From the NCBI GenBank assembly GCA_964591085.1, contig CAZPXH010000003.1, positions 62,001-126,000 on the forward strand: DNA of 64,000 bases, given 5' to 3'. Within the stretch, counting starts at the first letter, position 1; every line of letters begins with the position of its first letter. The notes under the pieces are model-generated. The model was given only the letters and a program-made list of their open reading frames with translations, had not been told where the DNA came from and did no database searches. This document shows positions 1 to 8,298 of the stretch, one piece after another. The position numbers were made by a program, and so were the translations under genes. Source of the DNA: CAZPXH01 sp964591085 (lineage in GTDB: Bacteria > Spirochaetota > Spirochaetia > DSM-27196 > CAZPXH01).

Positions 1-2
1 CT

Positions 3-101
3 GGACTGGTTGTGGCCCTGACCACGTTGCGCTGGGGCCGTCTGATTCCCGGGTTGGACCGCGATCAGCCGCCGCCTACGCAGGAATTGACCTGGCGCTG
101 A
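3..101 (+). CDS. C-terminal end of a membrane protein (partial)
   Basis: An open frame enters from the left edge and stops at TGA 99-101, giving 32 residues. It begins with a hydrophobic stretch (LVVALTTL) followed by a basic, proline-rich tail, as at the end of an inner-membrane protein whose last helix is followed by a short cytoplasmic tail. The part seen is too small to assign a family. It converges on tRNA-Gly. Nothing is recognised between its stop and the tRNA (102-232). Confidence 0.4.
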   Translation, partial: GLVVALTTLRWGRLIPGLDRDQPPPTQELTWR

Positions 102-232
102 GCGCAGTAACCGGTCACCCCGCCGGCGACGTAAGTGGAATGTCTGCGGCCTCAAAATGGGCTGGGACCGTAACCATCGTTGCAATCGCCGGCACACACG
201 CCATTTTGCTTCTGATCCAGAGAGCAATCGAG

Positions 233-304
233 AGCGACCGATGGGAATCGAACCCACATCTCCAGCTTGGAAGGCTGGGGTAATAACCATTATACGACGG
301 TCGC
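233..304 (-). tRNA. tRNA-Gly (anticodon UCC)
   Basis: The minus strand folds as a 72-nt cloverleaf. The acceptor arms GCGACCG/CGGTCGC pair fully, the anticodon stem CCAGC/GCTGG encloses the loop CTTCCAA with anticodon TCC, and the T-loop is GTTCGAATC. The discriminator base is U and CCA is not encoded. It lies 43 nt after the yidD stop and has its own promoter-like sequence upstream. Confidence 0.95.
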
Positions 305-314
305 CAGACCGCGC

Positions 315-343
315 ACGGTAGCAAACCCGGGCACGGCGCGCAA
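315..343 (-). promoter_or_regulatory. sigma70-like promoter for tRNA-Gly
   Basis: On the minus strand, TTGCGC (338-343) and TACCGT (315-320) are separated by 17 nt. The predicted start falls about 3 nt before the mature tRNA end at 304, which is reasonable for a tRNA promoter. It lies in the short gap after yidD. Confidence 0.45.
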
Positions 344-347
344 GTCT

Positions 348-665
348 TCAGTGCTTGTCCCTGACGCCCACCCAGCGCTCCCTCCATGGGCGGAAGACCT
401 CCCGGAGACTCAGATGCCCGGGCACCGGATCCTCCCCTCCACGGAACATTCCGTGACAGCGCAGGATCCGGAGGAGGCCAAGGAAGGTGCCCAGCAGAAG
501 TCCGTAGCGGCGGATGGCCTGCTCCGCGTATGCCGAGCAGCTTGGTGTGTAGATGCAGCTTGGCCTCAGCAATGGAGAGATCCACCGCCGGTAGCCGCGG
601 ATCGGAAGTACAAAGACTCGCCGGAGCCACTCAAGGGCACGCTGGTACCAGGAGGACCGCTTCAT
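348..665 (-). CDS. yidD: YidD, membrane protein insertion efficiency factor
   Basis: 105 residues. It has the YidD hallmarks: an amphipathic N-terminal helix, then RWISP..., the cysteine motif YTPSCSAYAEQAI, and G...R..RCH further on. In other bacteria YidD is a small membrane-associated protein that assists YidC-dependent insertion. Its gene is normally next to rnpA/yidC, so its place here at the end of an envelope operon is displaced. The protein is about 20 residues longer at the N-terminus than many family members. The ATG overlaps the upstream stop as ATGA (662-665), indicating translational coupling. Confidence 0.93.
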   Translation of the reverse strand: MKRSSWYQRALEWLRRVFVLPIRGYRRWISPLLRPSCIYTPSCSAYAEQAIRRYGLLLGTFLGLLRILRCHGMFRGGEDPVPGHLSLREVFRPWRERWVGVRDKH

Positions 666-1342
666 CTATACGGCTCCCCGATGTCTTCCAGCTGGATGGG
701 CACAGCCGGTGCGCCGAGCCTGATCCGGCGTCTTCCCACTGATCCGCTGGCGGTGAACCACAGGACATCATAAGCAACAACGGCTGCTTCTCCCGGGATT
801 CGCAGCGCCAGCGTGCCACCGGGCCGAAGCCTCCGGTCCACGCCAAGCACGTCCGGTCCCCACACACTGGCATCGGATGGAGTGACAAAGAGGTAGTCTA
901 TGACCTCAGGAGAAACGCTGGTGAGCCTAAGCTCAACCTCGGGGGTGGCGGATCCTGCCGTGGTCAGGCTGGACCGGTCGAGGGACCATATTCGCAGCGG
1001 GCTCAGGCAGGCCGGAAGCCCCCGTGCAAGGGCCCGGCTCCCGTCATCCAGCTCTGCAAGCACATCATACTCGGAGCACCCGCTGAGGGCGTGCACTCTC
1101 AGTTCGCGGCTGGTGCCCGGCCTGATTACCCCCCCGCGGAGGACCTCCGGACCCCAATGGCGACTGTTAGTGCCTGAAACGTAGAGCGCACGGATCAGCC
1201 CCCCGGTGCCATTGAGCACCCGAACGGTCGCGAGCTGACCCTCCTCCTGGGCCGAGAGCGTGGGGGCCAGCGAGATGATGACAAACAGGTGCAGCGCCCG
1301 GGAGATGCCACACCGGGACTTGAGAAGCGAGCTCCTATGCAT
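662..1342 (-). CDS. exported protein with two tandem WGPDVLG-type repeats, function unknown
   Basis: 226 residues from ATG 1340-1342, which overlaps the end of the upstream SanA-like gene by 8 nt. Upstream in-frame starts would lie inside that gene and are less likely. Residues 1-32 form a signal peptide (basic start, hydrophobic core, LSAQ cleavage region). The rest is two repeats of about 75 residues. Each has an Ile/Val-Leu-Tyr/Phe-Val strand, a WGPxVL motif, an RPG turn, a YDVL segment and a final strand. The pattern suggests a duplicated beta domain in the periplasm or outer membrane. No enzymatic motif is seen. It is coupled to yidD downstream. Confidence 0.7.
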   Translation of the reverse strand: MHRSSLLKSRCGISRALHLFVIISLAPTLSAQEEGQLATVRVLNGTGGLIRALYVSGTNSRHWGPEVLRGGVIRPGTSRELRVHALSGCSEYDVLAELDDGSRALARGLPACLSPLRIWSLDRSSLTTAGSATPEVELRLTSVSPEVIDYLFVTPSDASVWGPDVLGVDRRLRPGGTLALRIPGEAAVVAYDVLWFTASGSVGRRRIRLGAPAVPIQLEDIGEPYR

Positions 1343-2018
1343 CAGGGTTCGGCACCTGCGGCGCAACGGGAGGAAAACCGAGGGGCTCACCAAGCACACG
1401 AGGCTGACTTGCCCGGAAGTACACGTCAGCCACCGCCTTGGTGCGGGCAAAGAGCTCCCGAACAAAGATCCGCAGACCGGACGTCCCGCCAACATCGTTG
1501 GCGTTCAATCCCTGGAGCAAAATGCCAAAGCGTTGGCCGAGGAAGACGGCGCGCTCGTTGTGGAAGCGCTGGGAGATGACCACCGCCTCTTCCAGTCCAA
1601 ACACCAGTGCTGCGCGTGCCACGGAGTCCAGCGTGCTGAAACCGGCGTTGTCCAGAACAATTGCAGACTCGGGCACGCCCCTGATCATGAGGGCTTCCCG
1701 CATGGCTGCCGGTTCATTGTAGCTGCGGTGTTCATTGTCGCCGCTTGCCAGGATGAACTGCACGGCGCCGGTGCGGTGAAGCTCGGCCGCACGGTCCAGC
1801 CGCGCCGTGAAGAAGGGATTATCGCCGCCTCCGGCAAGAAACGGCGCGGTCCCAAGAAGGAGACCGACTTCCACCGGCCGGATGTCAGAGAGGTCCTCAG
1901 ACACTGACTCCGCTGCGGTCCAGCTGACGTGCGCGTATAAAAAAAACAAGAGAACAAGCGCCCCTGCAACGCTGAGGCTGATCACAGACAGGGGCCTGCG
2001 GAGACGGGGCTGTGCCAT
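1335..2018 (-). CDS. SanA/ElyC/YdcF-type DUF218 membrane protein
   Basis: 227 residues. One N-terminal transmembrane segment (about residues 10-27) is followed by a DUF218 domain. Visible family motifs are GLLLGTAP, the charged SGDN...YNEP loop, the D.AGFSTLDS segment and ISQRFHNERA. This spacing is close to SanA, which affects envelope permeability and vancomycin exclusion in enterobacteria; the biochemical activity of the domain is not settled. The start is ATG 2016-2018, 55 nt after the HEAT-repeat gene. It overlaps the next gene and is part of the 3433-to-348 envelope operon. Confidence 0.85.
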   Translation of the reverse strand: MAQPRLRRPLSVISLSVAGALVLLFFLYAHVSWTAAESVSEDLSDIRPVEVGLLLGTAPFLAGGGDNPFFTARLDRAAELHRTGAVQFILASGDNEHRSYNEPAAMREALMIRGVPESAIVLDNAGFSTLDSVARAALVFGLEEAVVISQRFHNERAVFLGQRFGILLQGLNANDVGGTSGLRIFVRELFARTKAVADVYFRASQPRVLGEPLGFPPVAPQVPNPDA

Positions 2019-2073
2019 TGGTTTCTGCGAAGGTACCTCGTGGGCGCCGGATCGTCAGGTGCCCCGGGCTGTC

Positions 2074-2790
2074 TCAGAACTGGCGGAGGGTCTGCAGGAC
2101 TTCGCGCGCCTTGTCCCGGACCTGACGGATGTAGTTTGACTGCTGCATCTCCACGATGGAAAGGATTAGGTCAATACTGGTGGTACCGTCTTCCGCGTTC
2201 AAGCCACTGTTGGCCTCTGCCAGGTCTTCCACCGCAAGCAGGATTGCAAACGCCAGGTTGTTGTCCGGGGTGACCGCGGCGTTATTGCTCCGCAGCACCT
2301 GTGTGATCCGGCCGATGACGTTGCGGTCGATCAGTCCAATCTGGCCCAGAGAGTAAATTGCCGCAGACTGAACGGTGGGCTCCGGTTCATCGGCAAGCAT
2401 TCCCACGAGTATTGACTGGGACCGCTCTCCGCCCAGCTCACCGAGGAGCTCCGCAGCCCGCCACCGAACATCCGGGAAGTCGTTCACTACCGATCCACCC
2501 TGAAGAACTGTGCGACCGGTACCCTCGGTGGCCAGCTGCTCGAGCACAAACATGAACTGCTCGTTCTCCGTGCCCACCGAGCCTTGTTCGATGAGTCCCT
2601 CGATGGTGTCCAGAGCGTCCAGCTTGGACTCGCGATCTGCGGCCCGCGCCTGGCTCGCCAGGATCTGAACTTCAATCTCCCGGCTGAGGTACAGCTCGTC
2701 AATGGTGATTGGACGATTGTCACTCGGGCTCTGGGCGGCAATCGCAAGCGTTGTTCCAGCGATGAGTACTCCAAGGAGCAGTCGGCGCAC
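2074..2790 (-). CDS. secreted HEAT-repeat protein
   Basis: 238 residues from GTG 2788-2790. This start follows the previous stop by 1 nt, is preceded by GAGGG at a suitable distance, and places a signal peptide (VRRLLLGVLIAG, ending near AIAAQ) at the N-terminus. The mature part is helical, with HEAT-like units such as VRWRAAELLGELG and VQSAAIYSLGQIG and a C-terminal VRDKAREVLQTLRQF. Such repeats make a curved protein-binding scaffold. Its location suggests a periplasmic adaptor working with the neighbouring lipoprotein, but the partner is unknown. Confidence 0.75.
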   Translation of the reverse strand: MRRLLLGVLIAGTTLAIAAQSPSDNRPITIDELYLSREIEVQILASQARAADRESKLDALDTIEGLIEQGSVGTENEQFMFVLEQLATEGTGRTVLQGGSVVNDFPDVRWRAAELLGELGGERSQSILVGMLADEPEPTVQSAAIYSLGQIGLIDRNVIGRITQVLRSNNAAVTPDNNLAFAILLAVEDLAEANSGLNAEDGTTSIDLILSIVEMQQSNYIRQVRDKAREVLQTLRQF

Positions 2791-2791
2791 G

Positions 2792-3433
2792 TTATCTACC
2801 CTCTTCCGGTCCGGTGTTCGGCAATAATAGCTCGGCAAGGGAGATTCTCCAAGAGCCGTCTTCCCTTCTTAAACGATAGACCACGACGCTCTGGCCGCGG
2901 ACCGTCATCAACGCATCTATAGTATCGGCATCAAGGAACACGATGTCATCGAGTCTCACGTTCTGTCGGCTGGGAACCACCACAAACTGGAAGAAGTCAT
3001 CAATTCCCTGCAGGGTAATGTTGTTGTTCGCTAGTGCTGGAAGCCGACTGAGCTCCTGCAGTGCTTCAGGATCCGACAGTACCCGCCGGTCTCTGCTGCT
3101 GAGGTAGCGGAGCCATCCGTCAACGTCTTGGTCCGAAATGATCTCGTTGAGATCTGCGATCACGGCATCAATCGCGTCAAAGGTCTCCTCAAAAACCTCT
3201 TCGCTGACCGCAAACTCGCCGGGATCCTCGGCCGCAGATTCCGGCCCCTCCTCGGCCGCCGGCTCGGCATTCGCTGTTTCCTCCGGCTGGGATGCGGTCT
3301 CTTCCGGAGCAGAAGGTGCCGGCGCCGCTTCCTCAGGCGCTGGTTCCGGCTCCGGGGATGGATCTTCCACGGTAGCGCAGCCCACCAGGAGCAGGACAAG
3401 CAGAGCCGGAATGAGGGAACGGTGCGGCGTCAT
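2792..3433 (-). CDS. acidic lipoprotein, function unknown
   Basis: 213 residues from ATG 3431-3433 (ATG 3437-3439, two codons earlier, is the alternative). The signal peptide ends in a lipobox, LLVGC, so Cys 18 should be lipidated. A linker of about 60 residues rich in Pro, Glu and Ala follows, then a folded domain of about 130 residues. The C-terminal part (VVVYRLRREDGSWRISL) resembles NTF2/SnoaL-like folds, where a final strand carries a GSWRI motif; this is only a resemblance. It is the first gene of the envelope operon and has a strong promoter just before the start. Confidence 0.7.
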   Translation of the reverse strand: MTPHRSLIPALLVLLLVGCATVEDPSPEPEPAPEEAAPAPSAPEETASQPEETANAEPAAEEGPESAAEDPGEFAVSEEVFEETFDAIDAVIADLNEIISDQDVDGWLRYLSSRDRRVLSDPEALQELSRLPALANNNITLQGIDDFFQFVVVPSRQNVRLDDIVFLDADTIDALMTVRGQSVVVYRLRREDGSWRISLAELLLPNTGPEEGR

Positions 3434-3442
3434 TGACATCCC

Positions 3443-3471
3443 ATCATAGAAAGCACCTCTAGCTTTGTCAA
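3443..3471 (-). promoter_or_regulatory. strong sigma70 promoter, leaderless arrangement, for the envelope operon
   Basis: On the minus strand a consensus TTGACA (3466-3471), a 17-nt spacer and TATGAT (3443-3448) stand 9 nt before the ATG at 3433. The predicted transcript starts 1-3 nt before that ATG, so the mRNA would be nearly leaderless. The match favours ATG 3433 over the upstream in-frame ATG. Confidence 0.7.
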
Positions 3472-3921
3472 AATGCTCTACCGCGCTGTGCTTTATGTAG
3501 TTATTCATTACAACTGAGCGATATGGGTGTCAGGCAGGTGTTCTCAACGGCATCGCCTAACAGCTATTTACGCTGATTATTACATTACCTCTGTATCCGA
3601 ACGACGGGCGAGCGCGGTGTTCTGGGCGGACCCAAACCGCTACCGTGATCAATGGCAGCTCAGCACCGCCGCACAAACCCCGTTAGCTACCTCCGAGCGC
3701 CGCAGTGCCGCCGTTCCGCCCGAGCATGGTCTCGGGACAGGCGCGGGTCACGCAGCGGCTGGGTGACCGGGGTGATGGCAAGCACCACACTCGGATTTTC
3801 GGTGGGGTTAACACCGCCCAGGAGACTGATCTGGAGCTGCGCCCACCACTCCGACTTGTCCCTGATTGCTCCGCGGACGCTGTCATCCCGGCGGCCTGCA
3901 CTGAGGACCATTTGGTATCCG
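3472..3921. other. 450-nt intergenic region with a possible gene relic
   Basis: This gap separates the divergent envelope operon and the 632-residue gene. The part next to the operon (about 3472-3600) is AT-richer than the surroundings. The rest has coding-like composition on the minus strand and is described separately as a possible relic. No RNA gene, repeat or insertion sequence is recognised. Confidence 0.4.
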
Positions 3922-3962
3922 TTGAGCGCGGGCTGCCGCCCGGAGTATGCTTGAGAAGGCAA
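3687..3962 (-). pseudogene. possible truncated gene, minus strand
   Basis: A 91-codon minus-strand frame overlaps the promoter and start region of the divergent gene. Its middle part has protein-like character: alternating hydrophobic residues, a QISLLGGVN turn, VVLAITPV strands, and codon choice like the surrounding real genes. There is no convincing start (only TTG at 3962), no Shine-Dalgarno and no signal peptide in frame. It may be the C-terminal remnant of an exported beta-rich protein, or an accidental frame in GC-rich DNA. Homology search is needed to decide. Confidence 0.25.
3922..3951 (+). promoter_or_regulatory. sigma70-like promoter for the 3962 gene
   Basis: TTGAGC (3922-3927), an 18-nt spacer and TATGCT (3946-3951) lie 10 nt before ATG 3962. 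The other in-frame ATG (3947) falls inside the -10 box, so it is unlikely to be used. The leader would be about 4 nt. Confidence 0.5.
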
Positions 3963-5860
3963 TGGCCACAGCGCAGGAACTCCACAAGGTTATCCGCTTG
4001 ATGACACGGCGGACCGGTTCTCCTCGTTTCAGCCTGGAGCAACTGCAGGCATTCACCAAACGTGCCGTGGCGCGCTTCCGGGAAGAGAATCCGGCAATCG
4101 CCGAATTGTTGGACAATGAACTGCTGATTCTTGGCCTGACAACCCTAGCCGGCAAGGACGTGCTCCGCCTGGACATGCAGAACGGGCAGGTGAGCTACGG
4201 CTACTACGCGTGGCACTACCAGGACATGGTTCGCCGGGAGCTTCAGGCCCTCAGCGATCACCCGGACTACCCCTTCCCGAATGAAGGCAGCCTCAAGATC
4301 GATATCCCGTCCACTGACGTGACACCCGTAGACGTGACCCAGACCCTGGTCAGCGTCCTGCAGGCGGAACGGAAGAGTCCGGTACTCCTGCGCCTGATGT
4401 TCCCGGACGGGCTCCCAAGCATGCTGGTTCCCAGTGACCTGCTGTCCGGTCCCCTCGTTGATCTGTGCATACAGAAAGTCCGCCGTTACCTGCGCCAGGG
4501 AAAAAACGCTGCCTACGTTCAGCAGAAACTGGCACCAGTCTTTGGTGGGCGGACCGGTCCGATAGAAGACGTGGTGAATCAGGTGCTTACCAATCCGTCC
4601 CAGGCCGCGCAGGGAATCCGGGAGCCCACCGAATTCACCCTCAGTCTTTGGACCCACCTCACCAACCTCATCAACCGCGAGTACGCAGAGAAGAAGGAGC
4701 GGCTCCCGGAGGAGCAGGCGATCGCCCAGGCCTGCTACCTGCTGAGCTACTACGTGGTGTTCTTCAAGGGCATCGCTCAGCGGGAGAAAGATGAGAGCGC
4801 GGCTATTCAACTGGTTGCGGAAAGCCTGAAGAACCCTCCCTACGCCTTCACCATGGCGGAGATCATGAATCTGAAGGATCCGCAGGGAGTTCCGCTCACC
4901 AAGCGCCTGGATCGGGACCAGATCAGGCTGCTCGTGGAAGAAAAGGCCTCCTCACCGGACGGAAAGGGACTTCCGGAGGTGATCCGGGTGGTTACGCCGG
5001 AGAAGCGCGAGTACTTCGTCCAGAAGGACTTCATCCACAATCTGGTGTTGGACGCGCTGTTCAACTCTCGCAAGGAGTTGGCAAAGCAGATTCCAGGCGA
5101 GTGGGCGGCCTTCATGCGAGACTTCCAGAAGACCCGCGTGATGACGGAGGACGAAGCGTTCCGGCGATACGTTGCCAGCTGGTTCAAAGAACGTTATCCC
5201 CTCCCCTTCAGCCTGCTGAAGTTTGAGATGCTCTTCCTGATCCGGGAAGAGGTGAAGATGAGCGACAATGCGCGGAGCGAAATCTCCGAGCTGCTGGATA
5301 CCCGTCTCCAGGAGATCCGCCCGATGGACGAGGTCCTCGGCATGGACCGGAAGAAGCTCCTTGCGGACGCCCGGCTGCTGCTTCCCGTGTGGATGTCCAT
5401 TCCCATTCTCCGGGGGATCATCCGACTGCTGACGGGACGTGGCAGAAAGGGTGGAGATTCCGCCGAAGCGGCGAGCTCGGACGCAACGCCCGGTTCCCGA
5501 TCAGAGCGGCAACAGCAGGCGGCGTTCCGCGCGCACGTGAAGAGGCTGCAGAAGGAGTTCCTGCCCTCCGGAAGCACCATGGCGCAGAGCCTGTCCGACC
5601 TCGCTGAACGCTGGAATCCGCTCCTGGACCCGGTTGCCAAGGCAAACCTGGTGGAAGACGTCAATGCACTGGTACGGGATTTTGTGCGGTCGCGGCGAGC
5701 GGCCCTACAGAAGCGGCCGCCAAGCGCAGAGCGGGTTCGGGATATGGCACACCAGTTGGCGGAAAAGGATACCTTCAGCCGCGTGCGTCGGCGTGAGGAT
5801 CTGCAGCGCTACATTGAGCTGTACCTGCTGAAGCTCATGGGGATAGCCGGAAAGGGCTAA
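3962..5860 (+). CDS. conserved large protein of unknown function
   Basis: 632 residues from ATG 3962. No family is recognised with confidence. The protein has no signal peptide. It is rich in charged helices, with a hydrophobic stretch near residues 482-500 (LLLPVWMSIPILRGIIRLL) that could be one membrane helix or a buried helix. A low-complexity Ser/Ala/Glu linker follows (about 505-525), then a basic helical C-terminal domain. There are no Walker, kinase or nuclease motifs. It is monocistronic and convergent with the exonuclease operon. Its size and isolation suggest a lineage-specific cytoplasmic or membrane-associated protein. Confidence 0.65.
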   Translation: MATAQELHKVIRLMTRRTGSPRFSLEQLQAFTKRAVARFREENPAIAELLDNELLILGLTTLAGKDVLRLDMQNGQVSYGYYAWHYQDMVRRELQALSDHPDYPFPNEGSLKIDIPSTDVTPVDVTQTLVSVLQAERKSPVLLRLMFPDGLPSMLVPSDLLSGPLVDLCIQKVRRYLRQGKNAAYVQQKLAPVFGGRTGPIEDVVNQVLTNPSQAAQGIREPTEFTLSLWTHLTNLINREYAEKKERLPEEQAIAQACYLLSYYVVFFKGIAQREKDESAAIQLVAESLKNPPYAFTMAEIMNLKDPQGVPLTKRLDRDQIRLLVEEKASSPDGKGLPEVIRVVTPEKREYFVQKDFIHNLVLDALFNSRKELAKQIPGEWAAFMRDFQKTRVMTEDEAFRRYVASWFKERYPLPFSLLKFEMLFLIREEVKMSDNARSEISELLDTRLQEIRPMDEVLGMDRKKLLADARLLLPVWMSIPILRGIIRLLTGRGRKGGDSAEAASSDATPGSRSERQQQAAFRAHVKRLQKEFLPSGSTMAQSLSDLAERWNPLLDPVAKANLVEDVNALVRDFVRSRRAALQKRPPSAERVRDMAHQLAEKDTFSRVRRREDLQRYIELYLLKLMGIAGKG

Positions 5861-5910
5861 GACCGGGCCAAGCGCTGAACCCATTTGTGGCGCTGTGCCG
5901 GACACCGCCG

Positions 5911-5927
5911 GGCACGGCTCCCGTGCC
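5911..5927. terminator. hairpin between convergent genes
   Basis: GGCACGG (5911-5917), a CTC loop and CCGTGCC (5921-5927) form a 7-bp GC-rich stem between the stop of the 632-residue gene and that of the exonuclease gene. Neither side has a clear U-tract, so its role as a bidirectional terminator is tentative. Confidence 0.35.
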
Positions 5928-6514
5928 TATACCAGCAGTTCGCCGAGGCTGAGATCCCCCATGAAGGAAAGCTCCTTCACACACGCTACGAAAACGCGCA
6001 TGCAGGTCTCTGCGTCATCCCGCGCACGGTGCGCGCTGTTCTCCGGAATCTGCAAGAATTCCCTGAGTGCCTGAAGGGCGTAACTGCGCTGACCCGGGAA
6101 CGCCTTCCGGGAAAGGGCAATGGTGTCCAGGATGAGGTTTCGCGGCTCCGGGATTCCCAGCCGCTGAACGGACGCCCGGAGGAAGCCGAGGTCAAAGTCA
6201 GCGTTGTGCGCAATGACTACCCGCGCCCCGATGAAGGCAAGCAGGTTACGGGCAACCAGGTCCGTAGGGCGTGCGCCCTTGAGTGCGGCATCCGTGATGC
6301 CGGAGATCCGGCTCGCCTCGGGCGGAATCGGCATGCCTGGGTCCGCAAGTTCGCTGAACTCAGACAGCACCTGATCGCCCTGGAAACAGACAGCCCCCCA
6401 TTCAATGACGCGGTCGCTGGCCTGGTAGAGTCCGGTTGTCTCAACGTCAAGGGCAACAATTTCCAGGTCCGCGATCGGCGTTCGCAGGTCCGGAGCGTGG
6501 CCACGTTCAGTCAT
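5927..6514 (-). CDS. DnaQ-like DEDD 3'-5' exonuclease
   Basis: 195 residues from ATG 6512-6514, which overlaps the stop of the upstream phosphohexomutase gene by 8 nt. Exonuclease motif I is LDVETTG with the catalytic Asp and Glu, motif II is the HNADFD segment, and motif III is HRARDDAE, giving the DEDDh set. The length and single domain match stand-alone DNA polymerase III epsilon-like proofreading or RNase T-like exonucleases. No polymerase-binding clamp motif is obvious, so it could act in repair rather than replication. It is the last gene of the 8964-to-5927 operon. Confidence 0.85.
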   Translation of the reverse strand: MTERGHAPDLRTPIADLEIVALDVETTGLYQASDRVIEWGAVCFQGDQVLSEFSELADPGMPIPPEASRISGITDAALKGARPTDLVARNLLAFIGARVVIAHNADFDLGFLRASVQRLGIPEPRNLILDTIALSRKAFPGQRSYALQALREFLQIPENSAHRARDDAETCMRVFVACVKELSFMGDLSLGELLV

Positions 6515-8294
6515 CCGTTGCCGACTGGATGATCGCCTGGATGTCCTGCTCAATTGCCATGATCCGCTGAGAGACCTGTGCTGACATCCCGGAAATGTCG
6601 TCTCCGGGATCGCTTGCCACGGATGCGTAGAACTTGATTTTGGGTTCCGTTCCGGATGGACGAGCGCTGATCACAGCACTGTCTGTCCGCACGTACTGCA
6701 GGACATTGCTCCGCGGCACGGTGGTCTCGCCCACTTTCTCTCCGGTGGCCCCGCTGAGGATCACTGAACGATCAAAATCCCGGATCTCACGGACGGAAAC
6801 ACCGCCGATCTCAGACGGCGGATTGCCGCGCAGCCGGGACATCAGACGCTCCATGATCTGCTGCCCGGCACTGCCCTCAAAGTAGCGGGAGATCTGTATC
6901 TCCTGAAACAGACCAAATTTGCGATACAGCTGGTTGAGGCGGTCAATCAGGGTCATCCCCTCGGAGGCGTACCACGCGGACATCTCGGCGGTCAGGACGC
7001 AGGCAGTGATGCCGTCCTTGTCCCGCAACCAGTCCCCGATCATGTATCCGTAACTTTCCTCGTTGCCCATGAGGTAGGTAGGACCTGCGGGTTCCATCTC
7101 AAACTCGCGAATCTTGCTGGCAATCCACTTGAACCCGGTCAGGGTGTCATGTATCTCGGCACCGTGATCCTCCGCAATACGGCGCTGCAGCTCGGTGGTG
7201 ACGATGGTCTTCACCACCGCAGGGCGCTCCGGCAGGGTCCCGAGCTCGGCGCGGGTTCCCAGAATGTAGTCAATCATGAGACAGCCGAGCTGATTGCCCG
7301 TGATCAACTGGAAGTCCGTCCCGTCGTTCACCGCAATTCCGAGACGATCCGCGTCCGGATCTGTTCCCATCACCAGCGAGGCTCCGGTCTCCCTGCCCAG
7401 CTTGAGTGCCTCCTCCAGCGCGGACGCCTCCTCCGGATTGGGGAACTTCACCGTGGGAAACTCACCATCCGGTTCCCGCTGGGACGGAACGGTCCGATAC
7501 TTCACCCCAAGTTCGTCAAAGATTCGCTCAACCAGCATCGCGCCGGTTCCGTGCAGCGGTGTATAGACCACCTCCGGAACACTGTCTCCCTTGAACACCT
7601 CGGGCCGGAGGACCTGAGAGCGGACCCGGGAAAGGAAATCAGCGTCAAAGTCCTCCGGGATGACCTTGAGCAGACCCCGCTCTTCAGCTTCCGCCTGCGA
7701 CAAAGGACTCACTGCCCCGTCAACCGCTTTGACCTCGGCGATGATCCCGCGATCGTGGGGCGGGACGATCTGGGCCCCATCATCCCAGTAGACCTTGTAC
7801 CCGTTGTACTGCGGTGGATTGTGACTTGCGGTCACCATGATTCCGGTTGTAGCGCCGTAGGCACGGACCGCGTAGGAGAGCTCAGGCGTGGGCCGAAGTG
7901 AGGGAAACACCCAGGTCTCAATCCCGTGAGAGCACAGGACACCGGCGGCATCCAGGGCAAATTGCCGGGAATAGCGTCTGCTGTCATGAGAGATGACCGC
8001 GCGGATCGGTGTTCCGTCCGGCGCAGGCTGGGCGTTTGCCACCACGTAGCGAGCGAGCCCTTCCGTGGCACGCCGGATGACAAAGGTGTTCATCCGGTTG
8101 GTGCCCCCACCGATGACGCCGCGTAACCCGCCAGTTCCAAACTCCAGATCTCCGGAGAATCGCTCGGCGAGTTCTCCCCAGTCCTCCTGCTTCAGAAGGT
8201 CCCGGACCTCCTGTGCAAAGACGGCTTCCGTCTCTGCGGTTATGTAGGCTTCCGCCTGCTTCCGGATAGCATCCTGATCCACCGTGCCTGCCAT
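6507..8294 (-). CDS. phosphoglucomutase/phosphomannomutase family enzyme
   Basis: 595 residues, the typical length of PgcA-type alpha-D-phosphohexomutases. The four family signatures are present: the phosphoserine loop TASHNPPQYNGYKVY (active Ser in TASHNP), the metal loop GTDPDADRLG, the sugar loop with NEESYGY, and the phosphate-binding loop RPSGTEPKIKFY. It should interconvert hexose 1- and 6-phosphates in the cytoplasm and would feed glucose-1-phosphate to GlgC, whose gene is also in this window. It lies 4 nt downstream of the HAD phosphatase gene and overlaps the exonuclease gene. Confidence 0.92.
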   Translation of the reverse strand: MAGTVDQDAIRKQAEAYITAETEAVFAQEVRDLLKQEDWGELAERFSGDLEFGTGGLRGVIGGGTNRMNTFVIRRATEGLARYVVANAQPAPDGTPIRAVISHDSRRYSRQFALDAAGVLCSHGIETWVFPSLRPTPELSYAVRAYGATTGIMVTASHNPPQYNGYKVYWDDGAQIVPPHDRGIIAEVKAVDGAVSPLSQAEAEERGLLKVIPEDFDADFLSRVRSQVLRPEVFKGDSVPEVVYTPLHGTGAMLVERIFDELGVKYRTVPSQREPDGEFPTVKFPNPEEASALEEALKLGRETGASLVMGTDPDADRLGIAVNDGTDFQLITGNQLGCLMIDYILGTRAELGTLPERPAVVKTIVTTELQRRIAEDHGAEIHDTLTGFKWIASKIREFEMEPAGPTYLMGNEESYGYMIGDWLRDKDGITACVLTAEMSAWYASEGMTLIDRLNQLYRKFGLFQEIQISRYFEGSAGQQIMERLMSRLRGNPPSEIGGVSVREIRDFDRSVILSGATGEKVGETTVPRSNVLQYVRTDSAVISARPSGTEPKIKFYASVASDPGDDISGMSAQVSQRIMAIEQDIQAIIQSATDD

Positions 8295-8298
8295 AGCG

